This document shows, in pieces, positions 36,837-48,349 of a stretch of 64,000 nt of DNA. A program made the translations under genes and the position numbers. Origin of the DNA: Deinandra increscens subsp. villosa. Its lineage: Eukaryota; Streptophyta; Magnoliopsida; Asterales; Asteraceae. The stretch lies in the NCBI GenBank assembly GCA_039602395.1, contig JBCNJP010000025.1, positions 99,810,124 through 99,874,123 on the forward strand, written 5' to 3'. Positions within the stretch are counted from its first letter, which is position 1. Every line of letters begins with the position of its first letter. A model generated the notes under the pieces. The model ran no database searches, was not told where the DNA came from, and worked only from the letters and a program-made list of their open reading frames with translations.

Positions 36837-37170
36837 GGGGAGGGGGTATGGTTGTGGCATGGCTTGGTGAAGTCATGCTCACCAACCAATCATAGCCGGC
36901 CAACTCAAATGTGTAGTTTTGAAAACCATTTGGAGCCACACCACATGGTATGGTAGTGGTGTGGCTTCACCAAGCCGTGGGGATAGAAAACAAAAAAAAA
37001 AAAAAAGAGAGAGAGAAAGAGTCCGGCTCTCGTCGGCTTGAAGGAACCGCCCTAGACCAAAAAATGGAGCCACATGGGGAAGCCTTGCACACCCGGTATC
37101 ATTGCCGCATGGAGCCACGCCGGCTCCCTTGAAGCCGTGTGAGGGAGCCGCTTGTGATACCGCCCCCCCC
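36837..37170. mobile_element. Tourist-like (PIF/Harbinger) MITE with TTA duplication
   Basis: The ends GGGGAGGGGGTATG and the inverse of CATACCGCCCCCCCC-like sequence (right end CGCCCCCCCC) are flanked by TTA at 36834-36836 and 37171-37173, the 3-bp duplication typical of PIF/Harbinger. It is 334 bp with no ORF. Its left half shares inverted motifs with sequence just 3' of the Harbinger transposase. Confidence 0.75.
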
Positions 37171-37389
37171 TTATGATACGAAACCACCGCTGGCCAGGAT
37201 GTCGACACAAATTTAGCCTTTAAGAAAAAGATGAATTTAATTGATATATATTCCTTGAGATTTACACCAGCGTGTGCTTCGTCTTTGACACGCGTACGCT
37301 ACACGTTCATCCACAGATCAACATAACAACAATGTTGAGAACGTACGTCACAATCGCGAATATAAGCAAATCCAAAAACTCTAGTTAAA

Positions 37390-39362
37390 ATGCAAATCCA
37401 ACGCTACAATCTGATTCTTCTTCTTCAACTTCTGCTACTGGTTCTAGCATCATCGGTGTTCAATTCAATGGCGGATACTGTTCTTGGAGGTGTGCGAAAC
37501 TCATCGGCTTCCAACACCGCCGAGATCGACGGCCTCGCTCGTTTTGCCGTCGAAGAACATAACAAAAAAGAGGTCTGAGATCTGTTGCTTTATGCTTGTT
37601 CATCCTTTTCGTTTATTTTCCTCGCGTTTTTGTTTATTAAATCGTTTTATTTTGCGGAAATTGGTGAATTTGGGCTAATTGGATTGCAAAACGAGGGTTT
37701 TGTTGTTTCTAGGTTTTGGAGTTGGTGTTTATTTGGTTTCTGCTGTTTTTTGGACAAAATTAAACTTGAATTTGTAGGAAAAGAGGTTTCTGATGTGTTA
37801 TCGTTGATCTTAGTTTTATGTTCTGTGTTTGATTAAATCACATTTGTGGTGCAAATGATGGCGATTTAGGACTAATTTGGGGGAACTAAGGTTTTGAGGA
37901 TCATTTGAGCCTGCAAAACTGAACTTAAATAGATAGTATTTGTAAATTGATGCTTATGAAGGAGTACAAATACAGTTACACTGATGATTCTACCTTCACT
38001 GCTTGAAGATACAAGCAAACAACCCTAAATCACTGCCACACATTCAAATTCTTGAAATTGAAATCGAATGATAAAAAAGAGGCCACTTGATAAGAATGAA
38101 GCCCCTGCCTTGTGATCATCTTATTTGCTTGGAATATGACTCTGAATGTAAAACTAGGCTTTTGAGGCAGGTTATTACACAGGGTAGTTCTATTCAATAC
38201 ATCTTAGCAATTAGAAAATGATTATTAGTTCAAGATCATCTTCTTTGCTTGGAATATGGTACATGACTATGGATTTCTAGTATTGAAATAATCCAGTAAA
38301 AGTTTCTTTTGTTTCATCAGAATGCAATGCTGAAGTTGGCAAGGGTGGTAAAGGTGCAAGAGCAAGTGGTTGCTGGCACTATGCATCATCTTACATTGGA
38401 AGTCGATGATGATGCGGGAAACAAGAAAACATACTTGGCCAAAGTTTGGGTAAAGCCATGGTTGAACTTTAAGGAACTGCAAGAATTTAATCATATTGGT
38501 GAAGCCAACTCTGATCATGATGTGGAAACAGGTAGCCACTAATTTTTGACAAACTGTTTTACCTTTACAGCATAAAATTTGTGAATTATTATCTTTTGCA
38601 CTATTCTGAAACGAGATGGTGCTGACTCAGGATATCAGTCTGTGCCTGTTCATGATCCTGCTGTCCAGGATGCTGCAAATCATATCCTCAAGACATTGCA
38701 ACAGAGGTCCAACTCACTGTATCCTTATGAATTACAAGAAGTAGTTCATGCTAAAGCAGAGGTATGCAGCTTTTGTGCAATTGACCCAAGTTTTGTTGTT
38801 CATAATACGGATTGAAATGGAACGGTTGGGTTACACGAAACAGTTATTTATGTAAGTGACAACCCGTTACTGAGCCCACGCCCATCTGACCCATCTTCTT
38901 GTTAATATAATCTTGTTTTACCCATTTGACATTTTAAAAGATAAAACATAACCTAAAATCAACTCATTATAATTGCAAGAAGTATTTGTGTGATTAGAAG
39001 CCCAAGTTTATGACCAAGTTTGTTCATAAATCATAATACGAGTCAAAATGAGCCATACGGGTAGAGGACTACATGAAACTGTTATTTATCTAACTGACAA
39101 CCCGTTACAGCCCATTTGATCCATTTTTTATTAGTTGTACTTTTTTTATTTTACCCATTTGACATTTTAGAATATAAAACATAACCCAAATTAACTTTTT
39201 ACTCATTTGAAAATTATGTGACAGACTGTTGAAGGATTTGCGAAATATGATATCCTACTGAAGCTAAAAAGGAATGACAAGGAAGAGAAGTTCAAGGCTA
39301 ATGTGCATAAGGACAACGAAGGGGTGTTTCATGTTAACCACATGGCGCAGGACCATTCCTAA
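37390..39362 (+). CDS. CYS6: Secreted two-domain phytocystatin (cysteine protease inhibitor)
   Basis: Inhibitor of papain-like proteases with a C-terminal extension that in this class inhibits legumain. Four exons (37390-37572, 38321-38531, 38631-38761, 39225-39362) join in frame to 220 residues. A signal peptide (LILLLQLLLLVLASS) is followed by the cystatin domain: the LARFAVEEHNKKE helix, the reactive loop QVVAG and the PWLNF hairpin with its conserved Trp. The second domain carries QQRSNSLYPYELQEVVHAKAE, whose SNSL motif is linked to legumain inhibition in this class, and ends near HVNHMAQDH. Length, intron positions and both motifs match Arabidopsis CYS6-type proteins. All key residues are intact. 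The start is the first ATG giving a signal peptide; a second Met at residue 27 would give a cytosolic form. Confidence 0.95.
38775..39205. repeat. Diverged direct repeat in cystatin intron 3
   Basis: Two copies (about 38785-38985 and 39000-39205) share CCAAGTTT, CATAATACG, GTTATTTAT, GACAACCCGTTAC, TTACCCATTTGACATTTTA and ATAAAACATAACC in the same order. Similar ACCCATTTGA-rich pieces occur at 23200, 30170 and 43560. Confidence 0.7.
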
Positions 39363-40810
39363 TTATTAGGAACTCGCTTCATGAATCTGACAGGTATCGT
39401 GTGTATGTATGTTTTACGTCTAATAATCCTTTCGCTACTGGATCATAGTACTTTGATTACATAATGTGACTACTACTTTCTGTTGGTAAATGATGCGTTT
39501 ATGCGGGTAATCGGTTTGTGCAAGTACTTATATGTTAAATTATTAATGGCGTATGGAAAGATGTGGATTAATTAGTAATTGTAGAGCATCAAACATAGAT
39601 GTAAGCTAGTATGTCACGCCATTTGACAATAGGGTATGATCCATGGATAACCACGTCTCATTGTAGTGCATAGAAAATGTGAAAGCAGAATTAACTTGGC
39701 TATTATTATTATTATTGAAGGGCGGCGAAATTTATTAAAGACGAATAACATCAAGCAACTAATTTGAAGCCAAACATAGACAATCAAACAACGGTGTTAC
39801 AGTTTACGACTTTACGTATAAATCTGAAACTACACCAATCCTCCCATTCAATATTGCTAACTATTTTTTACGCACAACAAATTAACTTGGCTAATGGTTG
39901 CGACTCATGAAACAATAGTTTGGCAATCGTCTTAATTTCCTCTTGTGTATTATAGTTGAACAAATTTTTTGTAATTTATGGGTTGTCACGAGGATACTAT
40001 GTCTAGACAAAATAGTTACATTATTAAAATGTAATGTAAAGAAAACGAAAATACAAAAAGCATGTAACAACGTTGAAGCTAGAAGTCATACCTTGAAACA
40101 ATTTAAATGTGATTGTCGTGATGCTTACTATATCAAGAACACTTCTAAATAGCGAATCGTATGATCTAAAGGTTATGTTACACGACTTTATCTATTACAT
40201 CGTCTAACTCTTTTAATAATTTATCTATAATGAAAGAAAATCAGTTGTTGTCACGTGACATCCCACCCAACAGAAGCCATACGGGTTAAACAAATGGGAG
40301 AATACTAACGGGAGAAACGGATAGTTTAGACATGTAACATAACAAATGTAAATGAACCTGGTTAAAATAAACATGAATATCTTCATGATTATCCAAGAAT
40401 TCAAGTTCACTTTAAGTAATTAGGCTATGAACGGGCTTCTAAATCTGCAAATTAATTAAACTAATTGTTCGTAGATTTAAGCTTATTATGAAAACCTTGC
40501 TTGTACGGTTGTACCCAAACCCAATGCTAGATTATACATGTGCAACTCTTCGAATAATGACTACTTCGTTTATTTATTGCAAAATAATAGTAAAATACAA
40601 GAACCAATAAGCATTATCGAGATCTCACCTATAAACGCGCATTCTCAAATCCATATTCCATATGCGTTGCTCTCAATCTCTCATCTATATGTCTACAACT
40701 TTTAATGCGTAAAGTACAACATGGCCATTGTATTCATGGTTTTCTTCCTTTCCACAAGGAAAAAAAAAAGAATATTCTACGAGTTTCAATAGTAACTTCC
40801 AGAAAGAAGC
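39363..40810. other. Convergent intergenic region, cystatin to epimerase
   Basis: Contains the 3' UTRs of both genes. An ATT microsatellite lies near 39700-39715. I recognise nothing else. Confidence 0.4.
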
Positions 40811-43800
40811 CTATGCGACCCCATACCCGTTATGATGCAACTTTTGCCATTTCCATGCGACCCGTAAACTGTTCTCGAGATCCGTATATTTCGCTGACCA
40901 ATTGAGTTCACGGAGTATTTTTGACGTGTTGCTGTACACCTCAGCGTAATCACCAGGCCGACGTGGCAAATATTCGACGTCCATAGACACCCCTGTTGCC
41001 TTTTTACAAGCCTCAACAAACTCTCTAACTGATCTACCTTGTCCCGTGCCAACGTTGTATATTCCAACTTCCCCGGGTTGTGCCTTCCGGAGTGCTTTTA
41101 CATGGGCATCGACTAGATCAGTTACATCGATGTAGTCGCGTATGCATGTTCCATCCACGGTTTTATAGTCTGTTCCTCGAACCTGTATCGCACGTGTAAC
41201 TTCGATTTAAAAAGCATTTCAAACTTTTGTGTTTGACACATAGTCAAACCATTTTTTAAGACTATATGGCAAGTCAAACAGTTTGACATTCATGAGATGG
41301 AAAAAATAACAAGTAGTCTGTCTATAAGAAAGCTGGATTAACTGAAAGTTTCTAATGAGAATCTGAGATTAAACCAGATCTAGCTAACCTTAAGACCTTT
41401 TGTAATTCCACGAGCCGCGTCAAAACATGCAGCCGATATCCGTCCGTGTTCCCGTAATTCTGGTCTTGGTGCTTCTCCTAACCTCCCATCTGGATCTGAG
41501 CCAATCACATTGAAGTATCTGCAAATTGAACAGACAGTTAAAAAGATTAAAAAAATAAAAAAAAAATAAAAAAACATAGAGTGATTATAATAAGTTGAAA
41601 CTAGTTATTTGCTAATCTTGAAGTACAAAATACGAATGAAATTTGATCTATTATACCTGTCCGAACTGTTCCATTTTTTAACAATTCTAAACATATTTGA
41701 TCCGCTATGAATCAAATACAACCTAAATTGACCCATTTCCTAGTAAACGGGTTATAATGACCACCTTTATGGACGCCAAACAGAATCAAAATGCTCATTT
41801 CAACAACATTATGCTAATATTTATCAAGATACAGAGATACTAACCTTAAGATCATGACTGCCATATCAGAGTTTTTATGGAAGATCCAGGATAATATCTT
41901 CTGCCATCTTCTTGGCTTTTCCATACGGGTTAATTGGGTTCTGAAATATTTAACAGCAACACAGGCATGTTAAGAAAGATAGACACATTTTTTTGCACCG
42001 AAAAGGCAGAAAGATGACCGATTTTCTTTCCATACAGAACCACAAGTAATTGGGTTACAAAATGTTTGTCTTTATTGGCTAGGAAACCAATTAGACTTTG
42101 AATTAAGTCAACGCCCAAAAGTCAAAACATGTTGATTGTATTTGGGGTAGGATATTTTGATATGAACCCAACATCTCGCATGTCTACGGTCTATGTGGGA
42201 TATTTGTAGAGCTCTCCTTTCATCCACAGCCAATGCGTATAAAACACATTGATGATATTTGAGGCACAAGACAACATCTCTCTTGTCTCCAGGACAAGGA
42301 TTTGCCTAGGGTGTTATACCTAATATAATAAATTAATAATAGTCTAGTAATATTAATATTGTTTTCCACATATCCAGTGGTACCTGAGGGGTTTCTTCTG
42401 TAATGGGCATCTTTTCAGGCTCCCCATATGTTGCACATGTACTAGAGTATATCAAAGTATTCACATTATGTGCTGCCATAGCTTCTAATACCACAAGGGT
42501 ATTTGATGTAATATTGTGATAGTATCTGCATTATGACAATTGACAACATCATGTCAATACCCATAAAGAAAACATAACGGGCACCATATCAAAATTCAAC
42601 AATAAATGTGAACATATTACAGATCCAAGAGGCATACTTACTTTAGGGGATCAAGGGTACTCTCACCCACATATGCAACGGCTGCAAAGTGCATCACTGC
42701 ATCAAATGCATTTTCTGAGAAGATTTTGTTTACCTGAAATTTTTATCAAGGAAACAAATATCCATGTAGGGTTGTTGATTGTACTACAGATGATGTTAGT
42801 ATGCTATCTAGTACATATCATGTTGTCAACCCACGTGTCAAAGGATACGGCTTTTGGATCACCCAAGTCAGCATAGATGAACTGAAGTCTACCATGTTCT
42901 GGGAACAGATCTTGAAGAACTTTGATTGCTCCTAGGTTTCCCCGGGAGAGATTGTCCTGCCACGAAAGAATGCGATTTACAAGATTAATTATCCCTCCTC
43001 TGGGAAGCAAGGGAATAGGTATGCTAGAGGTGGGCAGATGGGCATAGCGGGTTGAAAGTCGAAACAGGTTGTTTTTTAGTGTAGGTGATAGGGATGACTA
43101 ACAAACACTTCTGTGTCATTTCATGGTTTATGTATATGCGATGTGGCATTTGATTTGACATTACATGTTTGCATTTAATATATAAATCCAACAAAAATCA
43201 ATACCTCAAACATGTAAACAAATTTTTTTTTTAAAGAAAATTTCAGATAAACATCTTTTTTTTTTTTGCTCAAGTGGCATCTAATGTGGCGACTGACATG
43301 ATGCCAATGAGTGCCCATCAGCAGCTTCCTGCCTGATTAAAAATTGGTTGCTAAAATCCATGAAAAAAGTGTAAAGTTTGCTTCTGCTTTGTGCAGTCTG
43401 CCCTACAATTAATGCATTATATATGGTTACAGCATGATATCATAGCAGTAGTATTCTAAATCTTTTATATAAGCGATTTAGATGGTTGTATGCATTACAA
43501 ATACACTTTGGGCAAATTTCAACCCATTCCCTTTTTGAATATTTTTATTCGATTTGTGTGATACAGAATATAACCCAAATTCACCCATTATAAGCAAATG
43601 GGTCGAAATCAGTTACCTCTAGGTTGTCTATTAAGTATGCCACATATTAGGTGCAAACTATTCTACATCTTAACATCAATACTTGAGTATAATAACATAA
43701 ACATTAACCGAATTTAGATAGATACCACAATTGTGACACGATAAGAGTCTTTTAGAAGGCGAAGTGCAGCATGAGAACCAATATAGCCAGCACCTCCAGT

Positions 43801-45489
43801 TACCAAGACATGAGTAGTTCCTGTTTCATGAAGAGAAAACTTCACGAAAAAAAAAGAGTATTAAAAATTGTAAGATAATCAGACTATCAATCAATAAAAA
43901 CATATATTAATAACTGAACAAAGTGAAAGCATGAAGCGACAAGTGCATAATTAGACATGAGAGTTCATGTTCTCAGTCGGTTATCAAATCCTGATTACAA
44001 GTTACTTGTTCAAAACTATTTTGATATCAACAAAGTTTTAATTGTGTTAACTAAACATAATGAATTTTAATATCTTTCTGAGTGATAATATTAGAAATGC
44101 AAAGAAAGGTTTTATATTATATGGTATCGCTGTATAAATTCGTTTGTTCTCAGCATCAGAGGACTAGACTAAAAGTCATGACTTTGATTTGACTTTCCAA
44201 AGACTATCCTATTCCATGGCATTCATGAGACCATAGTTGATTAATGATTAATGCAGAACTGCAGAAGTTTGTTTGCATAATTTTGCAACTTGAAGAATCA
44301 GAAAATCAGTTGCTTAAAGCTAAGGGATGTCTATGTAGTTTACATCCATCTCAATATTCAGTTTTCTCACAATAACTCCTTACTTGGGTCTTAGTTTTAA
44401 TAATTATAATCATAATCAATTTACGTAACGAAAGAATGGACCGACTTAGATTAAAGAAAAATAGAATCCATCTACTTACCGGGCTCGGGCTGCTGAAAGT
44501 TGGGGATGCTTTGATGATGATGATGCATAACGCTACAAGACCCGTAGCAAAAATAATCTTTCTGGCTAACCCACTCTTCTTCACTGGATCCACAAAATCC
44601 ATGCCTATAAACACAGCAAATAAAATACTTCAAAACTCTACAGTTTCATATTATAGAGTAATCAAATCCAAAAAGAGAAAAATTTGTTATCTGGCTGGCC
44701 AGCCTGCTTGGTTGACTTTGTCCACCCAAATTCAGTTAATAACTTAATACCAAGTCAACCGTTTGCAACAAGGAACAACTAGCCATAGACGACTATTCCT
44801 TACAAACTAAAATAACGACTACAGATACAATAATTAATAAATGAGTTGATTACACAAATGGTCCCTGTGATTTGAGCAAAACAACAATTTTGGATACTAA
44901 CTTTGATAAGTTACAAGTTTGAGGTTTATGGTTTCTAACCAGTTTGGATACTAAGGATGACTTCAGTTAGGTTTGAATAAAATGACCGAAATACCCTTTT
45001 AAAGTAAAGGTCTGTTCATGTAAATTGCTGGGAACTAATATAAAGGGACCATTACTGGAATAGAATTTTGGAAAAGTGGTCCTTGTGATTGATTATACAA
45101 AGGTATGTTGGTCATTTACCTAAATTTAACAGAAAACGTAATAAAAGTTAGCATTAGACGTCAATACTCGTTATAGAATTGAAACTGGGTATTTTGGTAT
45201 TTTACCTAACATTTAACTGAAAACTTAACAAAAGTTTGCATTAGACCTCAAAACTTGTTATATATATCTGAAACCAGAAACCTCAAATTTGCAACTTTTA
45301 AAAATCTGCATCCAAATTTGTTACTTTGACCAAACCATATGAGCTATTTGTGTGATTAAGTTGTAATAAATTAAACAACTAAACATAAAATTATACAAAA
45401 TAATTTAATGAAATAATTAGTGAGACTTTACCTCCTAAAGAATTGGGCCTGTTAGGCCTCTGAGGCCTTGACCTGGAAAAATTTAGCAT
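40811..45489 (-). CDS. UXE1: UDP-arabinose (UDP-xylose) 4-epimerase, frameshifted
   Basis: Golgi type II membrane enzyme interconverting UDP-xylose and UDP-arabinose for cell-wall polysaccharides (MUR4 class). Nine minus-strand exons: 45432-45489, 44480-44604, 43726-43839, 42849-42956, 42642-42733, 42384-42525, 41845-41940, 41389-41518, 40811-41182. A short cytosolic N-terminus precedes a membrane anchor (IIFATGLVALCIIII); then the NAD-binding GGAGYIGS, NLSRGNLGA, the active-site Ser/Thr in IYSSTCATYGEPEKMP, and the YGKAKK catalytic Tyr/Lys, with PRRPGDYAE and NWSAKYT near the C-terminus. Exon 7 (41845-41940) has one extra base: the frame reads into TAA at 41875-41877 just after the catalytic YxxxK, while downstream coding (KNSDMAVMILR) is in the next frame. 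Without that base, the exons total 411 residues, the normal length. It is either an assembly error or a null allele; everything else is intact. Confidence 0.93.
44846..45362. mobile_element. MITE-like inverted-repeat element in epimerase intron 1
   Basis: The left end (TTGATTACACAAATGGTCC) pairs imperfectly with the inverse of the right end (GGTTTGGTCAAAG inward, CTATTTGTGTGATTAAG outward) over about 50 bases. No ORF. ACACAAATGGTCCCTGTG is, from memory, a common end in some asterid genomes. Target duplication unresolved. Confidence 0.6.
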
Positions 45490-46562
45490 TTGTAGATTAA
45501 TCCCCTCTGCGTAAAAACCGGTAAGAATTACAAGAAAAGCTTTGCAACTAAACTGAAAATGGAGAACATGGTAATCTAATCACATTTCAAGTATGAAAAA
45601 TCGGGTCAAATACTAACTTCTGACTGTGATAAATGGGCAAATGGGGCAGGTAGCTAGCTTCAAATGAAGATCTAAAGAAAGCAAAAGCAGAGGAGATTAT
45701 AAGGAAAGCAAATGGGGCCACCGAAATCATTTGATTGAGTGAAAAATGAAGAAAGTAAGTAACACTTTAATAAAATCGAACTAAAAAATAGGGCTCAAAT
45801 CGGCAGCAACATCTCAACCGTCAATCGCATTCCCGAGCGAGCACGATGGTTACAAACTACTTACAATTAAACCAGATACTTCAATTGCAATCAAAATTCA
45901 ATGTGTCGAATACAATACAAACTACAAGCTTTTGACTGATTGACGATCGAGTAAAAATGCGGTACCTTAAAAAAAGTGAAAAGGTAGCAGCATCTAAATT
46001 ATTCTAAAGTAGAAAGTGCTTAAAAAGTTTGGGGGAAAAGCAGCAAGGGAGAAGATCTATGAACGCGGTACACGTGTTACCATTCGATTGAGTAAAATTG
46101 AAAATACATACCAGAATGAAATGAATTTAGGGAAGGATGGAAATGGCGGTGTTGAATTTGAGTTCTGCGTACGTGAATGGAGGAGGCGTAATTTAAACAA
46201 ATGTTACGAACTTACGATACGACGTCGGGTGGGGCACCGGGGCAGGTTGATTGGGAAAGCTGCTGTCTGCTGCAGTGCTGCCTATGTGTTGTTTTCAAAC
46301 TAGTGGTTACTTCCGGTGAATGTGAATAGGGAGATATGGCGAATATTTATTTAAGGTTTAATATTATTATTATGTGTTGAATAATTAATTTATTTACTTA
46401 TTTGTAACTCAGTAGTTTTAATAATAAATAGAAGAAAAAATATTTTTGCTCTTTTTTCTTACCACTCCTATTATCATTCTACTATTTTTATTTTCTTTTT
46501 TTATGTTTTGCATGACGCAATTCTATTGGTTAATCACTATATCACTTTTACTATCACTCCCT
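45490..46562. promoter_or_regulatory. Upstream flank of the epimerase gene
   Basis: Read leftward, this should contain the epimerase 5' UTR (plant homologues often have a leader intron) and promoter. The open frame at 46016-46303 has no recognisable similarity and I do not call it a gene. Confidence 0.35.
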
Positions 46563-47062
46563 NNNNNNNNNNNNNNNNNNNNNNNNNNNNNNNNNNNNNN
46601 NNNNNNNNNNNNNNNNNNNNNNNNNNNNNNNNNNNNNNNNNNNNNNNNNNNNNNNNNNNNNNNNNNNNNNNNNNNNNNNNNNNNNNNNNNNNNNNNNNNN
46701 NNNNNNNNNNNNNNNNNNNNNNNNNNNNNNNNNNNNNNNNNNNNNNNNNNNNNNNNNNNNNNNNNNNNNNNNNNNNNNNNNNNNNNNNNNNNNNNNNNNN
46801 NNNNNNNNNNNNNNNNNNNNNNNNNNNNNNNNNNNNNNNNNNNNNNNNNNNNNNNNNNNNNNNNNNNNNNNNNNNNNNNNNNNNNNNNNNNNNNNNNNNN
46901 NNNNNNNNNNNNNNNNNNNNNNNNNNNNNNNNNNNNNNNNNNNNNNNNNNNNNNNNNNNNNNNNNNNNNNNNNNNNNNNNNNNNNNNNNNNNNNNNNNNN
47001 NNNNNNNNNNNNNNNNNNNNNNNNNNNNNNNNNNNNNNNNNNNNNNNNNNNNNNNNNNNNNN
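46563..47062. other. Assembly gap of 500 N
   Basis: Exactly 500 N, so a placeholder for a gap of unknown size. An AT dinucleotide run adjoins it on the right. Confidence 0.99.

Positions 47063-47103
<41 letters not shown>
47063..47103. repeat. TA microsatellite at gap edge
   Basis: About 19 TA units directly after the gap. A second TA run lies at 47335-47370, beyond the adjacent MITE, so the MITE is embedded in TA repeats. Confidence 0.95.
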
Positions 47104-47105
<2 letters not shown>

Positions 47106-47109
47106 TGAG

Positions 47110-47328
47110 GTTCATTGTAGACACCCCCATAAGTGTAGACAGGTAGACACCCTATTTCACATGTGAAATTACTTTATTTCACATGTGTTTTCACATATGA
47201 AATTTTCTGAACAATGAGAAAAAGAAAATAAAAGAAAAAAGAAATTAATCATAACCATTAGATCAAGAGATCTAATGGTGAAAAAAGGTGTCTACCTGTC
47301 TACACTTATGAAGGTGTCTACAATGAAC
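47110..47328. mobile_element. MITE with 42-bp terminal inverted repeats
   Basis: Arms 47110-47151 and 47287-47328 (outer GTTCATTGTAGACACC) are inverted copies with only about two mismatches. Further in are inverted TTTCACATGTGAAA and AGATCTAATGG-type motifs. No ORF; it sits in TA repeats, so the duplication cannot be read. Confidence 0.8.
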
Positions 47329-47335
47329 TTTTCAT

Positions 47336-47367
<32 letters not shown>

Positions 47368-47447
47368 TATTTTGATATATTGATATTGATTCACCATCAT
47401 AAAGCATATATTATTTTTAGAATAGCGATTTCATGTATAAAGCATCT

Positions 47448-48343
47448 ATCTATCTACTTCTACTTACCTAATAAATGATTACAAGTTATGACATTTGTCA
47501 TTACCACATTACATCTCATAAATAATTTCCGCCCAATCTACTTACTTAATAAATGAATTCTTCTTGGTTGAAAACTATATTCTATTTTTAATCATGATAT
47601 ATTAACCATATACTAACTTAATCTTTATTTTTATTTAAAATTCCTATTTTTAAAACACTATTATTATATTCATTTGAATAAATGTTTAAAATATTTATTA
47701 AAATATTAATAAACCCTTATTTAGTATGTTACAAAATATAATAGAACTAAATCTTACTAAATATTTTAATTACTAGATATATCTAATATTTTGTTACAGA
47801 TTTAATCAACGTTGTAGACCATACTTTTCATAGAGAAATTTATAAACGTCCAAAACCACATTCGTAAGATCTAATTTAACTATAGGTTTTTCAATGTATA
47901 CCAATGTTAACTTTTTTTCATTAATATAACATTAAAATATTTTTTATTATAATGTAGATTTTACACTCACCAATTAGATTATGTTCATTATAATCTTACT
48001 GAAAGCTTATATTCACCTAATTTTATACAGGCTTAAGGTATTAAGTTTGACAAGTCATAAATCAAACTCATTCATATTCAGGGTTGGATTGTTTTTTTTA
48101 TAAACATGGTCATCTTAATATTGCATTATCTAAAGATACAATTAGACACACTCAAAACAATGTTTTTTTATAAAGATGCTAAACTCGTCATACCTTATTA
48201 TGAATTATAATTGTAAATTTTGTTTTCCATTATTTAATGTAATACAATACGTAACTCAAATAATAAAAAATTATACATAAATTTATCTATTATATATATA
48301 TATTAAATTAATTAGTCAGCCCGTATAATATACGGGTTCTATC
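47448..48343 (+). mobile_element. Helitron-like non-autonomous element A
   Basis: The 3' end has the hairpin GCCCGTATAATATACGGG near 48318-48336 followed by CTATCCTAA. The proposed 5' end TCTACTTCTACTTACC near 47454 resembles that of element B (TC start, TAATAAA, then ACATTTGTCA). AT-rich, without ORFs. The 3' end shows CTAA rather than CTAG, which fits CTRR. Confidence 0.5.
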
Positions 48344-48349
48344 CTAATC

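Noticed and set aside
36879..37208. 109-residue minus-strand frame
   Set aside because: It lies within the Tourist-like MITE and its GC-rich inverted repeats.
43726..43820. Epimerase exon 3 starting at the CAG before GAACTACTC
   Set aside because: That acceptor breaks the frame; the AG 19 bases upstream (exon start 43839) restores FSLHETG, which matches the family.
22953..45489. Biosynthetic or functional gene cluster
   Set aside because: The genes serve unrelated functions and match an ancestral gene order, so proximity is better explained by synteny.
46016..46303. 95-residue open frame upstream of the epimerase
   Set aside because: No recognisable motif, odd composition, and it lies antisense in the probable leader/promoter of the epimerase.
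46446..47146. Long frames across the N run
   Set aside because: They consist of undetermined residues from the assembly gap and TA repeats.
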